This document shows, one piece after another, positions 9,682-22,400 of a stretch of 64,000 nucleotides of DNA. The notes below the pieces were generated by a model that did no database searches, was not told where the DNA came from, and saw only the letters and a list, made by a program, of their open reading frames with translations. Made by a program: the position numbers and the translations under genes. Position 1 is the stretch's first letter, and the number at the start of each line of letters is the position of its first letter. Origin of the DNA: Piezodorus guildinii (Eukaryota > Arthropoda > Insecta > Hemiptera > Pentatomidae); NCBI GenBank assembly GCA_023052935.1, contig CM041298.1, forward strand, positions 8,265,344-8,329,343. The letters run 5' to 3'.

Positions 9682-12600
9682 GTAAGTTTTGTATTTTCGT
9701 TAAAAAATTGTATTGCTAATTTTCACTATCTCAATAATTTACCTTATGTTATTGAACTTTAAGGTAAGTAAAAGATATAAGGGGTACTCACTACGTTTGC
9801 TATAACTTGCTATTTGTGCTATTGTGCTAAACCCATCAATTTTAAACAGGAAATAACTGTAGAAACTCGACGGGTTTAGCAAAATAACACAAATAGCATG
9901 CTATAGCAAACTTAGTGAGTACCCCTATTGTTAAGAATTTAAATAGCCTTATGTTTATATCTTTCAATTTGTAATTTTATTTTGTGATTCATTATGTGCA
10001 AGCGCGACAGTCAATTGTTTATTCAATTTGAAACAGCTGTTAAGTGACCGCTGGGCAGAGGGCGTTCTGGGATTGTGAGAGAGTTAATGGAGTCACTCGC
10101 GAGTGTAGGCTGTGTTTAATTAAGTTGGTTGTCACAAATGTGTCTTATTGTTCTCAAATCGCACTTCATCGAAGAAAATTAAAGGTCACAGAAAATAGCA
10201 GAAAATTGTCGCAAGGAGTAGGAGTCGCAGAAGGAAAGAAGGAACAAGAGGGAGAAGGAAGTGATCAAGGATTGAAAGAATCTCCACCTTGCACACTATA
10301 AACAGTATTTGTTTTATTTTAATTAATATAAGCTTTTCATGTTCTCTCTTTTATTATTTCATTTATTTACCCTTAACAGAATTGCACGAATCGACAGATA
10401 ATTCAACGATTCATATTAACGACCGGGTTGAGGCTGTGAGCAAACGCGTTTGTCGCCCCTCTTACCAACAAGATGTTAATTCTGTTAATGTGGATAGTTG
10501 GGTACACATTTATATTATTCTTCAATGACAGGCCGTAAAAAAGCAACTAAATAAGAGACCCAGTTTAACAAACCTGACTTCGTAACCTAATAGCACAATA
10601 GAACCATTAAATTAAATATAGTCAACTTTAATTTTTAATCAATCATCCCTCACAATTATTAATAACTAGCTGTTCCCAGTGACTTCGTCCGCGCAAATTT
10701 CTGTTATTATGATCGGGATTTAGCCGTTTTAAAAGAAAATATTATGAAGAACATCTTCGTAAATGATATTTTTAGTTTTATTCTCTTGTGGCAGAAGAAC
10801 GTACTGATTTCCTCCGCATCCCCATCTTGACAATGCGACATATACAGTGAGTTTTGAAAGTATTCGGAATTCACTATCATTGTGTAGTTTACTTGCTTTT
10901 GAGTTATTATTTCTGTTTTAAAAGAGTTGTTACTCACTTTATAATGTTAAGAGGAAGGTATACATTAGACGAACCCAAAAATCACGACAATAGTCATTTT
11001 ATATTTAACAGTTTCAAGGTTAATTTACGAAAAATATAAAAATAGGAGTGTCAAAAGTATTCGGAATTAAGTGGCTTCCGATTTAGAATTTAGTGAGAAT
11101 TTGAAGATTTGAAACCATTAAACAATAGGATTTCCGATTTAAACACTGGATGATCTGGTAATTTTACAAAATTAATTGTTTAATCTAAAAAAAAAAATAA
11201 ACATTCTGGTTCGTGATTTTGCTTTATGGAAGTCTCTTTTAAAGATTTATGAATTAATTTAATAATCGTGAAATATAATTATTAAAAAAAGAAATAGTAA
11301 TCCCGAATACTTTTGACACTCACTGTAGTTGGCAGTGTGAAAAGCATTCTTGACGTAAATCGATTCCTATCCCCTGTGATTTATTAATTGTTACGACAAA
11401 ATATAATTCAACGGAAAATTATATTATTTTAAAATTTAAAGGTAAATCTGACCAACGTCTGACTTGGAATCCCCATACAAGACTGAAAAGACAAGAAACT
11501 GCCCGACGTTTTCGACTACTCCAACACTTACTGGACAAACGCTCCAATCTTCCACTTAATTACAAAAGACTTATTTATATGACCATCATAAGACCGATAT
11601 GGACTTACGGAGTAGAGCTATGGGGCTCTGCCAAACCATCAAATTCTTCTCGTATCCAATCCTTACAATCCAAAATCCTTAACGCTCCTTACTTTGTCAC
11701 TAATAAGCTCATCCATAAAGACCTTAATATCCCATATGTTACTGAATTAGCCCGAACCAGATATCAATCATTCCATGAAAAACTCCATTTCGACTCTAAT
11801 CCACTAGTTTCTATCCTATCATCCTCTTCGATTCCTGATAATCCTCCGAGGCGTCTGAAAAGAAGATGGCCCCGAGACCTTCTAGTTTAAAATATTTTTA
11901 TAGTGCTGCCGATGGGTGGCATCTCTTCATGTATTTCATGTTAGATTACTATATCCATCACATTTACTTGTTGTATATAATTATACAGTTGTAAATATCA
12001 ATAAATATGTTTGAAAAAAATAAAAAAAAGGTAAATCATTTTGAATCATTGGGATCCGGGGTCAATTTCCTCCATTTGCCCTGACATTTTTCCCTGATTC
12101 TTCACTCTTATGGGTCGCAGCGTGATGCTATATAGTCTATAGCCTTCCTCGATAAATGGACTATCCAACACAAAGAGATTAGCGCGTTCAAATAAACAAA
12201 CAAACTCTTCATCTTTATAACATTAGTATAAATTTAAGACTACTCTGGAACGCCTCAACACTCAATTCATTAAGACTCCCTTATCATTGCAATTTAACAC
12301 TTGATCAAATCTTTAGTTTGAGAACAATCCTAGAGAGAGGACGTGAATATAGCATTAAAACGCACCATTTATTTATAGACTTCAGGGCAGCTTATGATAG
12401 TGTTAACAGAGAGAAACTCTATAAATTTCTCTATGAATTAAACATTCCTGAAAATTGGTGAGACTGGTGATGATAACAATGAAAAATGTGCGATGTGCAG
12501 TAAAAATCAGAAATGAAGCAGGAATTCACTTCAAATAAGGATTTAAGACAAGGAGATGCACTGGCGTGCCTTCTTTTTAACTTCATAATTGAGAAGGCTG

Positions 12601-15600
12601 TAAGAGAGGCTGGAGGAACAATATTCAACCGAACTGCTATGATCCTCGCATACGCTGATGATCTCGACATAGATGGTCAGTATTAGAAGCTTTTCAAGCC
12701 CTGACTGGCCCAGCAAGGAAACTTGGACTTGAGATTAATGCTTCGAAAACTAAATACATGGTAGCAGAGGAAGCCCCAAATCCAAGTGGAATGGTTCGGA
12801 GATTACAAGTTTAAGAAGGTATCTGAATTTGTCTACCTGGGGTCACTGGTCTCACACAATAATGAGACTCAACTGGAGGTGAAGAAAAGTATCCCAGCAG
12901 CTAAGTGTGCATATTTTGGATTGCTGCGTCACTTCAGGAGTAGAGCTCTATCCAGAGAAACCAAAATGAGAAACCTCTACGGGATTTTGGTCAGGCCAGT
13001 TTTGTTGTACGCATCGGAATCCTAGGCAACCACCAAATCGATGGAGCAGGAACTTGGTATTTTCGAAAAGAAAGTCTTGCGTCGGATATTGGATGGATGT
13101 CAGGCTGGTGGTCAATGGAGAAGACGTACGAATCAGGAGCTATATAGCATGTTTGATGAACCTGATATCGTTCTGCTTTATAAAGAAAATCGTTTAAGAT
13201 GGGCCGGCCATCTGTCCATTATGGAGGAAAGTGAAATCCCCAAGAAGATAATGAAAGAGCCAATTCATGGTAAAAAACGGCGAGGAAGACCAAGTTCAAG
13301 ATGGGTCGATAGAGTCGCTGCTGAAGCCCGGAGTATTTTAGGTGTCAATGATTAGATGCTGGCTGCGCAAGATCGTGATAATTGGAGGAGGTCAAGACTA
13401 GGCAACGAGTTGTAGTACCAGTTTAGATAAGATAGATATCATGCAATCAAACGAAATTTCTTTATTCTATTTGAATTTTGCTTATGTTGTAAATTTGAAA
13501 TCATTTTACACAGATCAAGGAGGTCCTGTCCTGTTTCGAACTGAGAAGAGATCAGATAGTCTCATTGGCCAACTTATTCGGAGATCTCCTGGTCAAAGGC
13601 TTGCTGTACGATGGTACATCTCCCTTCAACATGCAGAACACCTTCATATACCAGGGTCTCGAAGGAAACGGTAAAGTACATTATTATTGTTTGTTTATTC
13701 ATGCATTGTCACTTCATGCTACTGTGGCTAATCGGACGATTCTTCAATGGAAGTCCTAAATTTTGCCTATCTAAGTTTAATTAGGATAGAGATCTTTAAC
13801 GAGTACCAGGCACAGGCTCGGGATCACCATTTTAAGTCCCCTTTAAAGGACGGCTTAACCAAAGGATTGTTTACTCTCGTAAGAAAATCATAGGCCCAGT
13901 CACTATTATTCTATTTTTTCATGGTTGTTTTTTACTTTCACTTACTATACATAGTAAGGAAAAGTATTGCGATCGTGAAAATTTTCGAATTCCAGTTTTC
14001 AACGGAAATACACGTTTTAGGGTCCCCTGAGTCCAAATAACTAAGTCCCGCAAAAAGGTCTGTGTGTGGTAACTCTCGGGCGGAAACAGTAAGTCCTATG
14101 AAACTGAAATTTCATATTTAAGACAACTATACGCCCGAGACGTGACAAAACTTTTTTCATCAAAATGAGCTTACCAGAAGAGGCACTTTATACTATACAT
14201 TTTGCACCTTTTTTTCGATTTTCTCGAAAACGGTTCCGACGATTTTGATTAAACTCTCTATATCGATTAAATGGGCTTTAATATCATGTAGGTTTTATTC
14301 TGATTAAAATAGTCTGACAGGGCTTAAATGCCGATATTTTAAATTTTCTTCCCCTAAAGTACCTTTAATTTTGTATATTCAATAATTATAACTAAATTAT
14401 CTTGTTAACGCTGATGAAAAACAGGTAAATATATAAATTGAATAAATTCGATACCCAACTAAAGGAGAAAACAATTTTTCGTTTTTGAACATAAGAGCAG
14501 TAATATACATGTATGATATACCGTTGGAAAGCTAAAGATTTTAGAAAAAATATCATCTCATACACAAGCTTTTAGAAGTTAATAGAGAGTGATGAGAAGA
14601 AGATAAAACTCACTGATTATTTTAGATAATAATATAATAGATTTTTTAATAAAACACATGTTTCTATATAAATTCAATTTGATTAATTCCTTAATAGTTT
14701 CACGTATTTTTTATCTATAACTGTATTTGAAAATTCTTTTATTGATTCTAAAAATCGAGGTAAGTGAAAGTCGTGTGTTGCCCGCACCAGATTTTTCCCC
14801 ATTACTATATATATCATACTTAGGCAAGTCAAAATAATATTTAAGGTTTAGACTATAGACACCTTAAATTCTGCTACAACTCATAATTCTTTCAGTGATT
14901 GATAATTTTTTTTTTTTTTCAGAAAGTGGTTCGTTTCTGGCCTTGGACCTCGGCGGAACCAATTACAGGGTCCTACTCGTGGAGCTGAAGAATGGTCGAA
15001 TAACTCGAGAAGAGGTGAGCCATTATGATGTCCCGGAAGATTTGAGGGTCGGTTCTGCTTCTCAGCTCTTCAACTTCTTTGCCCAGAGTCTTGCTGACTT
15101 CACCGAAAAACATGGAATCTCTGATAAAAAATTACCCCTGGGTATTGTTAATTTTTTTTTTTTTTTTATTCTTTATTTCAGTTTTATTATTATATAAAAA
15201 ATCTGGTGTGCGAAACACACGACTTTCACTTACCTCCAATGTTAAAATGCAATTTAAGAATTTATAAATACATTTAGAGATGAAAAACAATTGTTAAAGA
15301 ATTAATTACCCAGAGTTTCAAGAGAAGCATGTGCTTTATTAAATAATGTATTATATCTGTGGCGGTCGTGAAAACTAGATAACTCGAGTTATATAAAAAA
15401 TGAGTTAACTTCACGTATCGCTCCCTCACACCTTCTCCTACGTCGTGTTAAATTGGTTTAAAAATTTCTTGGTGGAAGAAATTTTAGGTTTATATAAAGC
15501 TATAATTAATAAATCTATTATGGTATTACGTAAAACTTTAAGTCGCTCACCCGTAAAATGAAAGATTCTGCCTTAACCACTAATTCACGACCGCCACAGA

Positions 15601-18600
15601 TATTATCTACGACAATCAGTTAGTTTTAACGGCTTTTCATCTCTCTCTGTTAACTTTTACAATTTTACGTGTAAGACATTATTTCTTCTTAAATCTTTAG
15701 CTTTCCAATGATATATTATACTTCCGTATTACTATTTTTATGTTGAATAACATAAAAATTTCATCAAAAATATTTTTTCGCCGATTTCTATTACTTTTAC
15801 TAGATTTACTAGACAGACGCTCTAACCTCCCACTTAATTACAAAAGACTCATTTACATGACTATCATAAGGCCGATATGGACTTACGGAGTTGAGCTTTG
15901 AGGCTCTACTAAACCATCAAACTCTTCCCGTATCCATCCTTCGCAAAATCCTTAACTTTGTCACGAATAAAATCATCCACCAAGACCTTAATGTTCCGGA
16001 TATTATCGAATTAGCCCGTACCAGGTATCATTCATTCCATGACAAACTCCACTCCCAATCTAATCCATTAGTTTCAATCCTTGCTTCCTTTTCAATTCCT
16101 GATTATCCACCGGGGTGTCTGAAAATAAGATGGCCTCGAGACCTTCTTGTTTAGATTCACTACTAAAGAGTGCTGCCAACGGGCAGTTTCTCTTAATGTT
16201 TTTTTATCATTATTCAGCATATTTACTTGTTGTATTATAATATCTGTGGCGGTCGTGAATAAGTGGTTAAGTCAAAATCTTTCCAAACCAAAATAGAGTT
16301 ATTAACATACAGCTTTCTTTCCACCAGAAATTTCTTCCACCAAGAAATTTCTTTAACCAGTTTAATACGACGTAGGGGAAGGTCTGAGGTAGCATAAAAA
16401 AGTTAACTTTTTTTTTATATAACTCGAGTTATCAAGTTTTTCACCGCCACAGATATACAGTTGTAAATTTCAATTTAAAAAAATGAAATAAATATACGAT
16501 ATTTTTGCTATTTTCTCCTTTAGTTGCTTTTCAAATTCGTTCAACTTGTATACTAAGCTGTTTTTTAGCAATGCTAATCATATGATATGGTTAATTTTTG
16601 TAAACCTACAAAACTAAAGGTACTTTAGCGGAAGAAAATACAAAAAAAAATCGACATTTAAGCCCTGTCAGACTATTTCAATCAGTATGAAACTTACATT
16701 ACATTAAAATTTGACATCGATATGGCGAGTTTAATCATAATATTTTGTTTCCTCAGGTTTTACATTCTCCTTCCCGACTGATCAGTACGCCCTGGATTCA
16801 GCCTACCTCCAGAAGTGGGCTGGCAAATATAACGTTTCCGGTGTTGTCGGTCAGGACGTGGTAAAGCTCTTGAACGAAGCCATCTCTAAAATACCAGGTC
16901 TTGATGTTTCTGTTGTCGCTGTGGTTAACGACACAACAGGTAAAGTCGCTTAAACTAATTTTATCCTACTGATGGTAGAATTTTTGGAATAGGTTGTGGG
17001 TATGTTCAGAAAGTAAAGGGGCTTGCCTGTACAATCTGCCTCCGCGTATATCAGAACCAAATATATACACATTTTGTAAATTTTTAACTCCATAATCCTT
17101 ATTATCACTTTACCATCCGATTGTCTCAGATAAATGGGCGCCAGTTTCGCTTTTTCAACCTTGAATTATTCATTTTCTTTGGTTCCAGGTGCTCTGGTAA
17201 GAGGAAGTTTGATTGACAGTGAAACTGCAATTGCTTTAATATTGGGCACAGGCAGTAATGCATGCTATTTCGAAAAAACAGAAAATATACCTGGCTGGAA
17301 AGGAAATCAAAATGAGGTACTTTCAATTTTATCTACCTTAATTATATATAATTAATTAAAATAAATCAATTCTAAAAATATAATATACAATGTTCAGGCA
17401 ACGTTTTGATAATTACTTGTTCTCATATTTATGACAATTTTAAGCTAGAAAATGTCTTACATATAAATATAGCTTGAAAATTAAATCAATGACCTCACAG
17501 TTTTTATTTTTCTTTGTGCGCAGCATGTCTTCATCCTTTATTATATTTCCTCCCCCCCCTTCCCCTCCCCCCCTTCCCCACACCTCTTCTTTGAAGATAA
17601 TTGGTCTGACTTTATAAATTAACAAAACTTAATAAATTTATAAAACTATATGTAAATATAGTTTGGAGTCTTACATGTTTTCCTTTGGTTGAGTAATGAC
17701 TTTTCTGCAATTTTTAATTATACCAGCTGTTTTTCAGTTTCTAGTAAATCAGCTGAGTTTTATTTTTTGATTTTGAAAGAAGTCAAATATTTGTTAGGTT
17801 AATTGAAGAATTCATTCTGGAAGGATAAACTGGAAATTTCTGATGGTTTTTCAATTAGCTTGTAGAGAATTTTATTGTTGATGTACATTGTTATGAATTT
17901 TTCTAAAGATCTTTCCTCCATGTTTGATGAAGCTTCTCCAACTCTTTGAAATACATGCTCAGTATGATGTAATAATTTTTATTATTATTATAATACAGCA
18001 TTAAAATGTGTGTACTTTCTATAAGCTTTTTTCAGTCAAATTCATAATTTTTTCAGTCAAATTCATAATTTTTTCAGTCAAATTCATAATTTTTTCAATC
18101 GAATTCATAATTTTTTCAGTCAAATTCATAATTTTTTCAGTCAAATTCATAATTTTTCAGTCAAATTCATAATTTTTTCAATCAAATTCATAATTTTTCA
18201 GTCAATTTCATAATTTCTTGTACCCATTTTATACAGTCAATTTAATGAGGTTTTGCAATCGAGAACTTAAAATTTTTATTAAATCTTCTTCTTGTTTTTC
18301 CATTAAATGTTACTTTATGTTACTGTGCTTAATCCGACGGTGCCGCGGGAGTCTTAAGTTTTGCCTATCCAGGTTTACTTAAGATAGAGGTCTTTCACGA
18401 GTTACACTTTTTAAATCTTTTAAGGGTCACTTGTGGAGCACAAATATAGGATGATCTGCTGGTTTTGGACTTGCGACCTTTAGCATATAAGGCTGTTATG
18501 CTAGCCACTACTCCACAGGTGACCCTCAATGTTCCAAATATCCACAGGTATTTGAATCTGCCGGTTTTGAACATGTGATCTTGGGCATATTGATATTTAA

Positions 18601-19340
18601 CACCTTGCTGAATGCATCGAGGGTCACCTGTGGAGAAGTGGCTAGCCATAAAAGCTCTCTATGATTAAGGTTCATACCTGCCAGATGGCCCTATATTTGC
18701 TTTTAGGAATTAAAAATCCTTGGTTATTTTGTCCTTTAAAAGAGGCTGCTATGCTAGCCACTACTCCACAGATGACCCTCGATGCATTCAGCAAGGTGTT
18801 AAAGATCAATACGCCCAAGATCACATGGTTAAACCCGGCAGATTCAAATACCTGTGGATTTTTGGAACATTGAGGGTCACCTGTGGAGTAGTGGCTAGCA
18901 TAACAGCCTTATATGCTAAAGGTCGCAAGTCCAAAACCAGCAGATCACCCTATATTTGTGCTCCACAAGTGACCCTTAAAAGATTTCAAAAGTGTAACTC
19001 GTGAAAGATACCTATCTTAAGTAAACCTGGATAAGCAAAACTTAAGACTCCCACGGCACCGTCGGATTAGGCACAGTAACATAAAGTAACGTTTAATGGA
19101 AAAACAAGAAAAAGATTTAATAAAAATAAGTTCTTGATTGCAAAACCTCATTAAATTGACTGTATAAAATGGGTACAAGAAATTATGAAATAGACTGAAA
19201 AAATTATGAATTTGATTGAAAAAATTATGAATTTGACTGAAAAAATTATGAATTTGACTGAAAAAATTATGAATTTGACTGAAAAAAGCTATATGTACCA
19301 TATATCAATTTCCCCCTCATTTGGTTGGTTGGAGTAAATG

Positions 19341-19425
<85 letters not shown>

Positions 19426-22400
19426 TATAAGATTAAAATACTTTCATTTTTTTTAGGTGATGTTGAACATAGAATGGGGGACATTTTCTGATGATGGTCG
19501 AGCTGATTTTATCAAAACAAAATATGATGATTTAATCGATAAAGAATCTCTCCACCCAAATCTTTTCACGTAAGTTTTCATAAGACTGTCTAATAATTAT
19601 CAAATGTATTAGACTTTTTAATTTTATATTAATAATTCAACTTGATGTTTTCTTTATTTTTATTTCTTATTATTGTATTTTTTAATTAATTAAATATGAA
19701 GTGACAAGCATACGCGTCTAAAGACATTCTTTTGAGATTAAAATAATAATTTATCTTACTTACCTAAGTTACTAACCAGTATATTTATTATTAAAAATGT
19801 ATAATTAAAAAAGAAAAAAATATACAGAAAATTAAATAAGGATGCTATGAATAAGAGACATAAAAGTATTATAGACAAGCCTTTGCAGGTATGAAACATA
19901 CATTTAATTTTAGTAATTTAATTGTTTTAATGAAGAAATAAAATTTTATTTGTAGCTGTACACGCTTTAGGCCTTCAGATTTATACAAACAGCCCACCAA
20001 TCTGCACATTTTGACAGATCGTTCCTTATCTGATCCTCAATCCTATGGAATTCTATTCCTCTTTCTATCCGTCACCCCAACTCTCTTCCTACATTCAAAT
20101 CCTGCTTATTCATTCATCTCATGACCATCCAGTCAGAATAAAATTGTAAATGACTCTATTTTATTTTATTTTCTACATATTTGCGTATGTCTATTTTCTA
20201 TTAGTTTTGGTTAAATTGCTTATAAATAATTAATTGCTCTAAGACTCTGAACCCCAATTTATATGTTATGTAAATGTTATTCAAAAGGGACTTGTCCCAG
20301 AATAATAAAGAATTTATTTATTTATCATAATTGCTTTCATTACATCCAAAATAATTATACCTCAAGAATCTGTTTTGGTTTATCACAAAGCTTTCACTTA
20401 AAAATACAATAATTATCAATTTTAATGTACTCTAAAAGTATGGATATGATGCCACAAACATCACCAATGTCATATCCCGCTTTAAAGAGACACTCCCTAT
20501 GTTCTTTGTAGACATACTTTTAATGAGGATATTTTCAAAATAGATTTCCTCTACTACACAAAAATAAAAATTGAAGAAACTAGAAGAAAGAGAAGCATTC
20601 CTCAATGCACTAGGTGCCAAATATACGGTCATACAAAAGCATATTGCAATCACCCTCAAAAGTGTGTGAAGTGTGACCAGGGACATATAATTAAAAAATT
20701 TCACAACAAGCTTCTAGGACATCCCAATAAACTTATACAAGACATGGCTACAGAAGACATGCCTAACAACATACTCAGAAGGCTGAGAAGGAGCTGGATG
20801 AGAGACCTCCTTAAATAAAAAAAATAGAAAATCAAGACTGAAGAATAGCCACTGGGTAATTCTCTTCCTCATGCCTGACACGCCTTTTTATTATTGTACC
20901 ACATTTTTCCAGATCTCATTCGCTGGTTGTTTATAATTAACAGTTGTGAATTTAAAAAATAAAAAGAAAAATAAAAGATGTACTCTAGAGGAAGCCATTT
21001 TGAATTACACATAATCCTTAGATGGTGGTGCACTCTGTTGGTCAAAGAGAAAACTTAAAAGTCTTATTCTAATGAATAAGGTATGAGTTAATAAAGTATA
21101 AGCCAGTAGATATCGCTAGTATTTTAAACAATTATCAAATTCTTATAAAGTTTATATTTATTAATTTTTACAACTTCTAGTAATAAGAGATGTATTATAT
21201 ACCGCTAGAAAGCTAAAGAATTTAGAAAAAATATTGTCTTATATACAAAGTAGTAAAAAGTAATATTAAGTGCCAAAGTTACAAATTATTAGTGATAATT
21301 ATGCTTAACGATTTTATATTGCTATATTAATTAAACTAAATCATATTTTTCCGAGTGCATTTTGCACCTTTTTACGATTTACTTAAAAATGACTAAAACG
21401 ATTTTTATTAAACTCCCTTTATCGAAGTAAAATTTAATGGGCTTTAATAAGATACAGGTTTCATTCTGAATGAAATAGTCAGACAGGGCTTAAACACTGA
21501 TATTTTAAAATTTTCTTCCTCTAAAGTACCTTTAATTTTATCGATTAAGAAGAATTACCCATACCATCTTATTAGGATTGATAAAAAATCAGCTAAATAT
21601 GAAAATTGAACCAATTTGATAACCAACTAAAGGAGTAAGAGAGTAAACATATTTTTAAAAATGTATTTAGGGTTTTATGAACATAAGAACAGCAACATAG
21701 ATGTATAATATACCGTGAGAAAGCTAAAGATTTTAGAAAAATACTATTTTATATACAAAGTTGTAAAACGTAAAATAAAGTGACAAATAGGGCATAATAT
21801 TATTACTAATAATCATATGTGACAATTTGATATTGCTTTATTATTTAATCTAAATCATATGTTTCCAATGAAACTGAATAAACTTTTTATGTAAATTAAC
21901 TTTAAAATTTTTAAATTTTATTTAATTTAATTGTTCTTAAATTGATTTTAACAGCCAAGGTAACTGAAAGTGTGTTGCCCGCACCAGAATTTTCTAATTT
22001 GGGTTAATAGAGATCAATTTTAAAACATTTATCGTCTCAGTAGACCCTAAATAATGTATATCTTTTATAAACTCTGACCAAAATATTGACTTTAATAAGT
22101 ATATTAACTTAATTACAAATATATCCCACTCACAGTTCAATGATTATAATTCAAGCTAACAAAAAATAATATTTTCTTCAGGTTTGAGAAATTCGTGGGT
22201 GGTGAGTTTTTTGGAAAACTTGTATGGGCTATTCTTGTGGATTTGACTCAACAAGGTCTGATTTTCGATGGTCGACTCGGTGAAACTCTAGAAAAGAGTA
22301 ATAACTTCAAGGCTAAATACATATCAGACATTGAAGAGTAAGTTTCATGAATATATTTAGTAAAATTGAAATATAGTTTGTAAGTTTTTTATTCATTCTT

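Larger units (their letters stand above)
10664..12232 (+). mobile_element. RTE-type LINE 3' region or derivative, carrying two later insertions
   Basis: It begins AACTAGCTGTTCCCAGTGAC and CTTCGTCCGCGC, and ends TATAGCCTTCCTCGATAAAT, then GATTAGCGCGTTCAAA with (AAAC)n. These are hallmarks of an element 3' end widespread in insects. A MITE (10845-11325) and a Jockey-like copy (11449-12026) interrupt it. No intact coding frame. Confidence 0.6.
15195..16745 (-). repeat. Rep-A, - orientation, interrupted three times
   Basis: It begins AAATCTGGTGTGCGAAACAC and resumes after each insertion: MITE at 15356, Jockey-like copy at 15790-16480, and a second MITE inside that. The last segment (16490-16745) ends 11 bp before the exon 4 acceptor. 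Confidence 0.75.

Noticed and set aside
10044..10301. 85-residue charged frame as an extra hexokinase exon
   Set aside because: The hexokinase frame already joins 9681 to 13514 in phase; no splice sites frame this segment convincingly.
18720..19004. 94-residue frame with C-G-V-V-A-S-I
   Set aside because: It lies in the SINE fold-back and also appears on the opposite strand because of the inversion.
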